NCBI RefSeq assembly: GCF_029633865.1
Contig: NC_079219.1
Coordinates: 53,641,898 to 53,705,897, forward strand
Direction of reading: 5' to 3'
DNA from: Lampris incognitus
Lineage: Eukaryota > Chordata > Actinopteri > Lampriformes > Lampridae
Length of the DNA stretch: 64,000 nt
Each line of letters starts with the position of its first letter. The stretch's first letter is position 1. The notes below the pieces were generated by a model. It saw only the letters and a list, made by a program, of their open reading frames with translations. It searched no databases and was not told the origin of the DNA. Below are positions 44,592 to 54,980 of the stretch, one piece after another. Made by a program: the position numbers and the translations under genes.

Positions 44592-45738
44592 CCGTCTACA
44601 CTTGGTTTTAAAATGCGTTTTTTTTTTTTGGCAATCGGACCACAAGAGGACAGCGTTAAATACAAGTGTATTGGTTGCAATTTGATAGAAGCAGTAGAAA
44701 CTGCATTTTAAATTGCATTATAGCATTTATTCACTCTTTGGTGTAAAATAAGAGCTTTCAGTTGTAACTTAGAAATAGTTAACACAACAGAATTCTTATG
44801 CAGTAACTTTCAGATATATGTAACAAAACAGAATATGTATTCAGTAACTTTCAGATATATGTAACAAAACAGAATATGTATTCAGTAACTTTCAGATATA
44901 TGTAACAAAACAGAATATGTATTCAGTAACTTTCAGATATATGTAACAACAGGATTTTTATGCAGTAACTTTTAACAATGCAAATGGGAGCGAGATCTCT
45001 TATTAAAATACAATAAATTACACTTGTGAAACAGATGTAATTAGAGAAAAAAGTCCTGTTACCCTTTATAGTTTAGGTAGATAAAGGTCTCGGTCACATT
45101 TGAGTAAAATAATCCTATTTCTATAAATGTCATAGGATCTTTTTTTTTAAAGATATTTTATTTTCACGGACCCCTTGCAATTACACCACGGACCACTAGG
45201 GGTCCGCGGACCCCCGGTTGAGAAACAGATTTAAATGACCCGCCGAGTTTCGTGTGGAACTATTCGGCGGCTACGTGAACCACGTGACCCTCTCGCGTTC
45301 TGACCCCTCGTTGATTGACGTAACGCTCTCTTTCTAGGGCTCTGGTAACAGCGCGCCAACTTTCGAGAAAAAACAATGGAGAGGAAGGAGAGTGTATGTG
45401 GTTGGAGTAGAGGTGAAACGAGATGCCTAATGCAGAAGAATCAGTCCTGTCGGTCTCAGCAGTTGGAATAGTCTGTAGATGTATATTAGTGCTTCAACCG
45501 TTAGGTATTGTTTTCACAGCTCGTCGGCAAATCTGGCGCTTGACTGAGGCCCTTTGACCTTGTAGCGGAAGTGACGTAGACAGACGCTCTTCTTCGGGGT
45601 AACGAAATCTGATCACAAGTGGGGCGCAGGACGCATTTGGAGACGCATAATAAACGTGGGTGTAAACGGCGACGTGTCTCGCTGCCCACTTGTGATCCGA
45701 TCGCCCAAAATCTCATTTTAAAACCAAGTGTAAACAGG
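44592..45738. mobile_element. MITE with TACACTTGGTTTTAAAATG ends, split by a hAT MITE
   Basis: The left end (about 44592-44646: TACACTTGGTTTTAAAATGC, then GCAATCGGACCACAAG) is answered in reverse at 45685-45738 (CTTGTGATCCGATCG, then CATTTTAAAACCAAGTGTA). The piece 44672-45226 between them is another element. An additional inner copy of the CACAAGTGGGG motif lies at 45614-45624. No transposase was seen. Confidence 0.6.
44672..45226 (+). mobile_element. hAT MITE, left end missing, with tandem array
   Basis: From GGTTGCAATTTGATAGAAGC onward it matches the MITE at 28981-30828 without the Tc1 insert. It includes four to five 39-41-bp units and ends GTCCGCGGACCCCCGGTTGA. The left 90 bp, with the inverted end, are absent, so it is a truncated copy. 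Confidence 0.85.
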
Positions 45739-46207
45739 GTGACGACGCTGATCAGAGGGCTCTTTATCGACCGGAGGCGGAGGAAACGTGATCCATCAAT
45801 GCCGGGCGCCGGTGGTTGCACCATGACAATAAACGAGCGTGGAAGATCTGGATCATGTTGACAAAATATTGAGAATGAAATCACCAATTAAGCTTGGGCC
45901 AAACACTGAGAACACTCAAGAGGAAAAAGTGTTGTAGGTGCTAAAACACTTGAACTGTATGCGTCTTATCAGAGCTGGAATATGTCAATCAATATGTCAA
46001 TCAATCAATATGTCGCCCAGACAGACCTGAGGTCCATTCACTCATCTACTTCCTGAAACACCCGATGGAGGGTCTTTCATGAACTGAGTTTAGTCCTTAA
46101 ACCAGGCTTATTTCAGCCAGCCTGGTGAACCTCAGGGTTAAACTGTTGCCTAAACCAAGCTTGGAGAAACGCCGTCTGTGCTGCTGTGGTGGTTTATTCT
46201 TAGAGCC

Positions 46208-46372
46208 AGACCAGGGGCCTGCATGGCAAAGCAGCATTACTGAAGATAACTGAGTAAAATCTGCTGTCCCCAAAATCTGGAACATGGACTGAAGTAAAAC
46301 GAGTTATTAAAAGGCTTTACTCAGTGCAGTTATCTGGCTTATCCTGCGTTATGATACAGGCTCCTGGTCCAG
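46208..46372. mobile_element. Small MITE, PIF/Harbinger-like ends
   Basis: Left AGACCAGGGGCCTGCAT with AAGATAACTG is answered in reverse by CAGTTATCTGG and ATGATACAGGCTCCTGGTC on the right. It is about 165 bp with no coding. The resemblance to Harbinger ends (GGCCTGTA-type) is by recall. Confidence 0.5.
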
Positions 46373-47633
46373 ACCAGGTTCAAGGTTCACAGTGGATCCC
46401 ACACACTTTCTTTTTATGGCACAGCCCCTGTGTGAGTCCCATCATTTTATCAATTGTGATTTTACAGCTATAAATAAATTGCAATTTGAATTTTCAAAAT
46501 TTCTAATCAATTTTTTTTGGGGGGGGGGGTTTCCCCTCTATGGATGTAGTTTTTTATTTTTATTTTTTTATCCACTTCTTTTCAGGGACTTCAAATGTAT
46601 TTTAGAAGTCGGTTCGAGTTGTAGGCCTGTTTTAAACACTGTGTGGATGTGGCTGTCTACAGATCAACACTGATGTGGCAGAGAAAAACAAATGGACATC
46701 ACATGCTTTTACTCAAAATGCCTCTGCCTGAGCAGGAAGATGCTGGACAGTAACGCTATTAAAGCTGAATAGCTGATAAAACTACAGATAACTGAAGTAG
46801 AAGTCACTGTAATGAAACACCAGTTACTATCGACTACTATTGATTTCTAGATAAATCTAACAGGTTAACAATGGCTCTGTGTGTGTGTGTGCATTAAAAT
46901 TTGCATGAGGTGACAGACCATGTAAAGCCTGTTCATCTTTTAGCCAGATCATAAAACTTTATTGATCAACATCTGGAAAGATCGGATTACGACACAGAGC
47001 AGAAAGCAAGAACAAGGCAGACTGACGGTCACCTTTCGTGTTATAAGACGGAGAAAGATGCAGGAAATTGGATGCATATAAGTTGGATAAATAGTAGTAT
47101 TGTATTACGTAAACCTGACAGATCTCATCCCATATCCAGCATGTCATTCAGAATAATATTCAGCATTTAGAATATAACCAATGCCCTGTGGTGCTTTACT
47201 TGGTTGTCAGATCTCTTACTGCAGCCAATATAACGTCCATTTTGAAAATGGACGTTATAATTTAACTGTATTAAAACCTCAGGTTGACCACACCTGTGCC
47301 CTTGCTGCTCTTCTGTCGCGGTCTCGGTGTTGCGGCACTTTTGATGCGGGAGTTATTACACGTCGGTATTCTCCATGGGTAACTTTCACAACTAAAAGGG
47401 ATCCGGAGGTAATAAGCCGTCTACCTCGGCCTCCTTTCTCTCGACACGCGGGAGGGAGAAAAGTCCTTGTGTTTAACTCATTTCCCTAACTTATTTCCTG
47501 TGGCAAATGTGGCCACGGTCTGCGGTAGCTAGTCTCATTTTATCGTGTAGGTCTTTGTCGAGGAAAAGTGTGGCCCGTTTATTCTCTCTCGGTTGTCTGT
47601 CCGTCAGTCTTTCTCCCCCTCTGTGTTGTCAAG
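46373..47633 (+). other. Upstream region of zdhhc11
   Basis: The first part is AT-rich with poly(T) and a poly(G) run at about 46520. From about 47290 it becomes more CpG-rich up to the zdhhc11 start codon, which fits a promoter and 5' UTR. No TATA box was recognised. No other gene was seen. Confidence 0.45.
47229..47259. promoter_or_regulatory. Perfect 15-bp inverted repeat upstream of zdhhc11
   Basis: The arm TATAACGTCCATTTT (47229-47243) and its exact reverse complement (47245-47259) are separated by one G. It lies about 375 bp before the start codon. CCATTTT/AAAATGG resembles a YY1 core on each arm; function is not known. Confidence 0.55.
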
Positions 47634-50600
47634 ATGAGCTGCTGCAAGGCCCGAAACAGCCGCGTCACCCCTATGGCCAGCAGCAACATAAGAAGCAAGA
47701 TGGCTCCCTCCAAGCCTCCTCGAATCAACGGGTGGTCATGGCCACTTCAGGTGTTCCAAGTGGTCTGCTGGCTGGTCTTTACCTACATGGCCGTAGCTGG
47801 ATTTGGTATTTACATTCCTCTTCTGCCTCGGTTGTGGAAGTATATTACCTATGCTGTATCCTTTATACTGAGCTGAAGTTTTGCTGTATGAGGGTTTGAT
47901 ATCTTCTTTTTTTTTTAAGGTGCTTTGTGAAACACTTCTGCTTTCCTAAAAGCATATTAAGAGTAGTTGATATCAGCTGGGCTTGCTGAAAGGTACTGAT
48001 TGAAACAAAGGGAAATATGTGCACACACACAAACACTGTCCCTTGCATTCACAAACACAGGTGCGAGGCCAGCAGAGCTGCTGTTTGACACCCTACCCCC
48101 CAGAAAGACCTGGTTCAAACCTGCCCCCCCTGCAGTAAAGTATGCAGCAAACCGTATCTACCGAGGATGTTCAAAAATGGAACCGCGGCACGGTGGCCCA
48201 GTGGTTAGCACCGTTGCCTCACAGCAAGAAGGTCCTGGGTTCGAACCCCAGGCTGTCCCAGGTCCTTTCTGTGTGGAGTTTGCATGTTCTCCCCGTGTCT
48301 GCGTGGGTTTCCTCCAGGTGCTCCGGTTTCCTCCCACCATCAAAAAGACATGCATGTTGGGGTTAACACCCCTGTCTGTGCTCCTGAGCAAGGCAATGGA
48401 AAGAAGAACTGGAGTTGGTCCCCGGGTGCTGCAGCCGCCCACTGCTCCTATGCAATAGGATGGGTTAAATACAGAGAACAAATGTCATTGTGACAGTACA
48501 ATGACAAATAAAAATGGCTTTCATTTCATTTCATGTTGGCCAGGTGCTGTGTATCCACTACCTTTCTATTTGAATTTGTTTGCCTTGCTTGCACTGGCTT
48601 ATTTTCATTCTTTTTTATTAATTATTATCACTGAACAATGGAGGCTGAGATTCAAGTATAGATTTATTCATTGCACCTTGAAATGTAAGGTGTCTTGCCT
48701 ATTTTATCAAGGAATAGGCCTTTAATGCATCCCCGAGTCTCAATCCCCCCCTCCCATTTTCGCCCCAATTGTACTTGGACAATTACTCCACTCTTTCCGA
48801 GCCGCCCCGGTCGCTGCTCCACCCCCTCTGCTGACCTGGGGAAGGCTGCAGACTACCGCATGCCTCCTCCGATACATGTGGAGTCACCAGCTGCTTCTTT
48901 TTACCTGACAGTGAGGAGTTTCACCAGGGAGACGTAGCGTGTGGGAGGATCACGTTATCCCCCCCACGAATAGGCACCCCAACCGACCAGAGGAGGCGCT
49001 AATGCAGAGACCAGGACACATACCCACATCCGGCTTCCCACCCGCAGACACGGCCAATTGTGTCTGTAGGGATGCCCGACCAAGCCGGAGGTAACACGGG
49101 GATTCGAACCGGCGATCCCCGTGTTGGTAGACAATGGAATAGACCGTGATGCTACCCGAAACCCCCCCCAGTCTCAAATTTGAATTGACTATCCAGCTAC
49201 CACAAATGCTGGTCTACCCTTTGGTCACTGGTTAGTAATTAAGAGTGGACTTCTGAGCTAGACAAGGGTTTTGTTGTGAAGATTTCTGTGTAAGCTGTTG
49301 TCGTGCCAGACATTGCCTACTTTGTCTCAGTTACTATACCCTCCATTCAACCAAAGAGCCATGTCTTGGCTTCTTGTTGGGCATTGAATGCTATATGACG
49401 TCAACATTCAATTCAGATGGCAGATGGGGGGTTGCTGGTAACGGTAACGGTTGATTTCTTCATAAGATGCTTTGTGTGTACAGCGGCGGCTCCCCCCAAT
49501 GGTCACACTTGTCCACATGTGCTTGTCTGCAGCTGAACTCCTGCGTTTTATCACGGCGAGATGGCAACATGTCCCAAACTTCAGCACTTCTCTGTCCTTG
49601 ACTCTCGCTGTGCGCAGGTGATCGGCACCACCTTTGTTGTACATTTTGTCACCCATCTAGCGGCGACGAGTGTGGATCCAGCAGACGCCGTTGTCAGGGC
49701 CAAAACCAGCTACGTCAGTCCGATGCCAATATTTGACAGGTCGAGTCAGCCACATGTCATCCAGGATCTACACTGTTACCTCTGTGACGTCCAGGTGTAG
49801 GTATCCCACGCAGCAGTCGCCTCTTAATAGTTATCACTGGATGTAATGATGATGATGATGCTTGGTAACTATCTAAAGGTTGCATTTGATGTGATTGCTT
49901 CGTTGTTATCTGCCATTACTCTACTCCAAGCATCGAGCACCCATCCCCGCTGTTATTTATCGTTTATGTTACTGTGCGGCACGTTGGCGCAGTGGTTAGC
50001 GCTGTCGCCTCGCAGCAAGAAGGTCCTGGGTTCGAACCCCGGGGTTGTCCAACCTTGGGGGTCATCCCAGGTCGTCCTCTGTGCGGAGTTTGCATGTTCT
50101 CCCCGCGTCCCCTTGCATCAGATCTCCATGCATTATTTCTTCCAGTGATTTATATGATATGAATCCTGTATAGTGTGGCTACTGTAAAGTTGAGGCCCAC
50201 CCCCATATTTTATTGATAAACTCCCTCTGTCGTGCATAGACTTTATCTAATATTTTCTCTAATTTTGTAGACATAGAATTCCACCGATGCTCATATATAA
50301 TATCCAAGAGTTCCCGCAAACAAACCGAGTCGGATTCCTGCTGTTTAAAACCGAACCTACCCGGACACATGGACCACTATTGTACACACAAAACTGACTC
50401 CTGTTTCTGATCTTCACGCAGCGGCCCCAAGGTCAAACACTGTGGCGTTTGCAACAAGTGTGTGGCAGACTTCGATCACCACTGCAAATGGCTGAACAAC
50501 TGTATCGGTGGACGCAACTACTGGTAAGAGGGAGTTTCAATTATGATCAATTTTGACCTGTGTGTTTGGAACGTGTGGTATGATTGGTGAATTAATGGCT

Positions 50601-53600
50601 TTATTTTTGGTGCCGTCCCTCCAGGTACTTCTTTTCAGCGTTATTCTCTGCGACGCTCGGCACCCTCCTGCTTCTTCTGGTCCTTTTGTTCATATTCATA
50701 CAGCACTACCTGGAACCCGGCAGCCTGCGGACAGCCCCGCAGTTTGACGGTGAGACTCGACGCAGTGTGTGACCTGCTTTACCTGACGGGATGAATGACG
50801 CGGCAGACCTTCGTACTGGTCATGTTTCTTGCTGATGCAGTACTCCAGTGTGAAGAGACCCACTGTTTGTAATTTTTCCATATTTGGGAACTAGAGTTTT
50901 ATTTTGCACCCTGCACAAAAGAGACACTCCATTCACTAGTTTTCCTTGCTTCCCTTGCCTACTGAACACAGATATTCTAGTTTATTGGGGCGGCTGGGTA
51001 GCGTAGCGGTCTATACCGTTGCCTACCAACACGGGGTTCGGCAGTTTGAATCCCCGTGTTACCTCCGGCTTGGTCGGGCGTCCCTACAGACACAGACGAT
51101 CGGCCGTGTCTGCGGGTGGGAAGCCGGATGTGGGTATGTGTCCTGGTCGCTGCACTAGCGCCTCCTCTGGTCGGTTGAGGTGCCTGTTAGGACGGGAGGG
51201 GGAACTGGGGGGAATAGCGTGATCCTCCCTCGTGCTACGTCCCCCTGGGGAAACTCCTCACTGTCAGGTGAAAAGAAGTAGCTGGCAACTCCACATGTAT
51301 CGGAGGAGACGTGGTAGTCTGCAGCCCTCCCCGGATCAGCAGAGGGGGTGGAGCAGCGATCGGGATGGCTCAGAAGAGTGGGGTAATTGGCTGGATACAA
51401 CTGGGGAGAAAAAAAGGGGGGGGGGTCAAAAAAGATATTCTAGTTTACAACTTTGTGTTGCATCCCACATTTCATGTAGCTCAAATTTGTCGTGTCCAGA
51501 ATCAAATTCGGCTAATAAAACGGAACGCCAGGAATGCCAACATCAGAGTTTTGAGCTTTATGTGGGCAGCAACAGGTAGCCAGCGTAAGGACACAAAGAG
51601 AGGACTGCTGTGTGCAGATTGAGACAGTTGGGGAAACCCGGCACGCAGAATCATTTTGGATCCACTGAATTCACTAGAGATGGATGGCAGCTACCTAGGA
51701 GGCCCATATGGAACCGGTACCACGGCTGCTAGTCAATGGGCAGGTCTGTGTTATGCTGGTGGTGGATGAGCAAATAAACCTGGAGGATATTGGTAGACAG
51801 AGGGTGTTGGAGGGCTCGACAGTGAGCCTTCTGAGGTGTTGTGGGCCTAATTCCAAAAAAAAAAAAATTGGTGAAGGAAGATGCTCACTTGATGACCCCA
51901 GTGAAATACTCCTGCTGGCACTCTTAGTGGTAGTGGTTGGCTTGCACTGGCTGGGATACTAGTGAGATGTCCACTGCAGCAGTCTAGTTGTTAGGGAACT
52001 GGTGTTTAGACCAGGAGCTGTGTGGCATGTACTGATGGGCACTACCTGATTTTGCGGATGTAATATCAAGCAAAGTGGCAGGAACGGGACACAGTCGTAA
52101 TATGGTCATAGAATGATAATCTGTTGTCAGTCATCACCCCAAGGTAATTCACTGAACCGGAAGACATGATTATTGATGTACTGAGGCTGATCAATAAATC
52201 CCTGGGGATGGAGGAGTTAGCAGGACTAGTAGCTCTGTTTTGGATAAATGAGCTGGAGGTGATACTCCCTCACAAGGTTTACAACGATTTACAAGAAGGT
52301 TTAGAAGGTTTACAGGATGGTTGTGAGACCAGCTATGTTATATGGTTTGGAGACAATGGCGCTGAGGAAAAGACAGGAGGCGGAGCTGGAGGTGACAGAG
52401 TTGAAGATGCTAAGATTTTTATGGGAGTGATGAAGAAGGACAGGATTAGGAACGAGGATATTAGAGGGACAGCTCAGGTTGGACGGTCTGGAGACAAAGC
52501 AAGAGAGGCAAGATTGAGATGGCTTGGACATGTGCGGAGGAGAGATGCTGGGTATATTGGGAGAAGGATGCTGAATATGGAGCTGCCAGGGGAGAGGAAA
52601 AGAGGAAGGCCAAAGAGGAGGTTTATGGATGTGGTGAGAGAGGACATGCAGGTGGCTGGTGTGACAGGAAGATGCAGAGGACAGGAAGAAATGGAAACAG
52701 ATGATCCACCGTGGTGACCCCTAACGGGAGCAGCCGAAAGTAGTAGTAGTAGGTGGTACTCCCTCATCCAAGCAGACATGTCAGTCAGGCAAGTGGCAAC
52801 CCTTGTCGACACTTCAGTGTCATCCGGTGGAAAGGAAAAGTAGAGATGGGTATCATCAGCATAGCAATGGTAAGAAACGCCATGTGCAGGGATTGAGCCA
52901 ATAATAGTAGCATAGATAGTAAAAAGGAGTGGGGCAAACACCGCACCCTGAGTTCCACCGTCAGAATAACGAGCATCAGAGTCTCGTATATGAGGTGGGC
53001 TCGAGGACACAGAAGTTGATAGGTTCATAGGAGATGGAGAGCAGAGGTTGCGACGCTAAGTAAGAAAGGTAGTATGAGGCAGCACAGTTACAAGTTGAGG
53101 TGGAGGAGGTCAGAGGCTTGTGTGTTGACAAGGTAAATATGAAAATTGCCAATCAAACTTGTACATCCTCATATTATTAGTTCATCTTAAATATCAACCT
53201 TGTAGTCACATATTAGGATAGTGTGTATGTGTGTTGTAATATCTCATACCCCTTGTCTCCTTAGGTGTACTGGGAAATGGCACCTGGCTAGTGTTCTTGC
53301 CGTTGGCATCAATACAGATTAGCTCTGCTGGTCTCCTCGTGTTAGCCTTCATAACCATTATGATGTGCATTACCTGTCTGCTGCTCTTGGGTCACCTGCT
53401 ATGCCTACACTTTTATCTCTGTGAGTAACAGTCGTTTTCCTTCTGTAAATGCAGCGGCTTCATTTTGAAGCTTTATCGTTATTTTTCGTGCAACTTTGCC
53501 TGCCCTCAGTGAACCTAATCATTGTTGTTTTGGTGTTTCCCTCTCGGCGATGCAGTGTACAGAGGCATGAGCACGTTCGACTACATAAAGGAGCAGCGGC

Positions 53601-54596
53601 AGAAAGAAGCCGCCATGAATCAAGACCGCAAAGCAAGACTATCTCAAGTTGCAAGAAGCAGTAACAAGGCAATGCAGGTCACTTCTACCTCCACTCCGTT
53701 CCCCTTGTCGCTCTCCTTCACACCGTCGTCCATATCTTCACTTCATTTGTGTCTTCACTTCCAGAACTCGGGCAACACTATAAACTGTGAGCCAGCGATG
53801 CCACACAGTTCAAGGTAAACTCAGTTTTAACATGTAGGGTTTTAAAAGGGGTTCTGGTAATGTTACTTACTAGCTCTGCCTGGGCTTTTCTGCAGTATGT
53901 GCAAATTTGACAATGGAAGACCGATGACCAGCCGCCTGCCGGAGTCCGCCTGCACTGAGGTGAGGAAAGGCTCCTTTGACGAATTTATTTGTCTGGTTTT
54001 TCTCAGATGTTTTGAATTATCGCGATTTAAAAACCTGGATGTTTCTGGTCTAGTTGGACAACTTCGAGCACCCGGAAGAGAAGGAGAACGGCGGCTTTCA
54101 TTATGAAATAGAAAACCCCTCAGAGAGGATAAAAAGTAGGTTTGCAAACCTCATTGGATTACTGCAACGTGATGCGTTTTTGCTTTTGAATTTTACAGTC
54201 CTAAAATGAAAGTGGATTTATCTTGAAGAGAAAAGACCAAGGTCTTCCTTTCAACTAACGTGTATAAAGAGTAGAAAAAGTAAAGATGATCTGGAACAAC
54301 TGTGACTTTTTTTTTTTAGATGCAGTAAAATGCATGGGGTTCAATGTGGATGGGTTATTTCACACTCAGGACCTTTGCTTCATCTCTGTGTGTCTGTCTG
54401 TTTGTGTCTCTGTCTGTCTGTTCTGTGTGTGTGTCTGTCTGTGTGTCTGTTCTGTGTCTTTGTCTGTGTGTCTGTCTGTGTGTCTCTGTCTGTCTGTTCT
54501 GTGTTTGTCTGTCTGTCTGTGTATCTGTCTGTGTGTCTGTCTGTCTGTCTGTCTGTGTGTCTCTGTCTGTCCTGTGTGTTTGTCTGTCTGTGTGTC

Positions 54597-54633
<37 letters not shown>

Positions 54634-54636
54634 GTA

Positions 54637-54681
<45 letters not shown>

Positions 54682-54980
54682 GTATCTGTCTGTCTGTCTG
54701 TCTGTCTGTCTGTGTGTCTGTCTGTCTGTCTGCCTGTCTGTCTGTCTGTCTGTCTGTGTGTCTGTGTGTCTGTCTGTGTGACTCTGTCTGTCTGTTCTGT
54801 GTGTCTGTCAAAGATGAAACAGCCTTGAGTGACATGAAAACCTCGATGCCCAAAGCGGAGGAGAAGGAGGAGGAGGCTCAGAGTCCCGAGCGGAGCAGCG
54901 TGAGGTCTGTGGACGGTGTTCCTGGGGTGCAGAACCCACTGGGGAGCTCCGTCATGGCCCCAGACGACGGTCCCCAGTAG
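47634..54980 (+). CDS. zdhhc11: zdhhc11-like DHHC palmitoyltransferase
   Basis: It is a membrane S-acyltransferase that attaches palmitate to cysteines of partner proteins. Ten coding exons: 47634-47855, 49618-49796, 50422-50523, 50625-50749, 53265-53420, 53556-53677, 53765-53814, 53896-53959, 54054-54135, 54814-54980. They join to 422 aa. Membrane segments are at about 42-68, 70-95, 168-198 and 224-262. The cysteine-rich domain (CYLCDVQV to CIGGRNYW) holds DHHC at 152-155, with C155 catalytic. The downstream TTxE motif of most family members is here MSTFDYI, like ZDHHC1/11. The C-terminal tail (exons 7-10) is acidic and poorly conserved; exon 6's donor (GTCACT) is weak. ZDHHC1 is the close alternative, and position beside BRD9 favours ZDHHC11. 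Confidence 0.9.
48181..48509 (+). mobile_element. tRNA-headed SINE, family 1, tail type A
   Basis: The head GGCACGGTGGCCCAGTGGTT and B box GGTTCGAACCCC are followed by the type A tail (ATGTTGGGGTTAACACCCC) and a variant end (ATTGTGACAGTACAATGAC). It is flanked by AAAAATGG (48173-48180 and 48510-48517), a target duplication. It lies in zdhhc11 intron 1. Confidence 0.85.
48746..49167 (-). mobile_element. tRNA-headed SINE, family 2
   Basis: This is the minus-strand copy, reading CGCCCCAATTGTACTTGGAC at its end and CCGGTTCGAATCCCCGTG in its tRNA-like head when reversed. It is full length. It lies in zdhhc11 intron 1. Confidence 0.8.
49976..50111 (+). mobile_element. SINE family 1, head only
   Basis: A perfect-looking head (TTGGCGCAGTGGTTAGCG, GGTTCGAACCCCGGGG) stops at TTGCATGTTCTCCCCGCGTC. 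The tail is missing. It lies in zdhhc11 intron 2. Confidence 0.8.
50985..51433 (+). mobile_element. tRNA-headed SINE, family 2, with target duplication
   Basis: The head GGGTAGCGTAGCGGTCTATA and B box-like GTTTGAATCCCCGTGTTACC lead into the shared body and the end CAACTGGGGAGAAAAAAAGG. An exact 14-bp duplication, GATATTCTAGTTTA, flanks it (50971-50984 and 51434-51447), which shows LINE-driven retroposition. It lies in zdhhc11 intron 4. Confidence 0.92.
51480..53140 (-). mobile_element. L2-type LINE remnant, antisense in zdhhc11 intron 4
   Basis: On the minus strand, 52755-52990 reads like reverse transcriptase: [20 protein letters not shown], then [14 protein letters not shown] with the YADD core, then [11 protein letters not shown]. 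Sequence on the left (51480-52271) matches by recall the region that follows in this LINE type. The frame is degraded. An RTE fragment at 52272-52752 splits it. Confidence 0.65.
52272..52752 (+). mobile_element. RTE-clade LINE, 3' fragment, with target duplication
   Basis: It reads [40 protein letters not shown] and [18 protein letters not shown], then GACCCCTAACGGGAGCAGCC and the (AGT)n tail. GGTGATACTCCCTCA (52257-52271) and GGTGGTACTCCCTCA (52753-52767) flank it, a 15-bp duplication with one difference. It is 5' truncated. Confidence 0.88.
54382..54810. repeat. (CTGT)n microsatellite, about 430 bp, next to a splice acceptor
   Basis: CTGT and GTGT units with few breaks run up to 3 bp before the AG (54812-54813) of the last zdhhc11 exon. 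The array takes the place of the polypyrimidine tract. Its long open frames on both strands are by-products of the four-base period. Confidence 0.95.

Noticed and set aside
47568-47633. Earlier ATG at 47568 as the zdhhc11 start
   Set aside because: It would add a 22-residue leader with no match to the family; MSCCKARN at 47634 fits better, though the upstream start cannot be fully excluded.
53698-53818. Extension of zdhhc11 exon 6 without splicing at GTCACT
   Set aside because: The read-through adds a low-complexity serine/proline and leucine stretch and then loses frame with exon 8, whereas splicing keeps the frame to the final stop. It may be a minor isoform.
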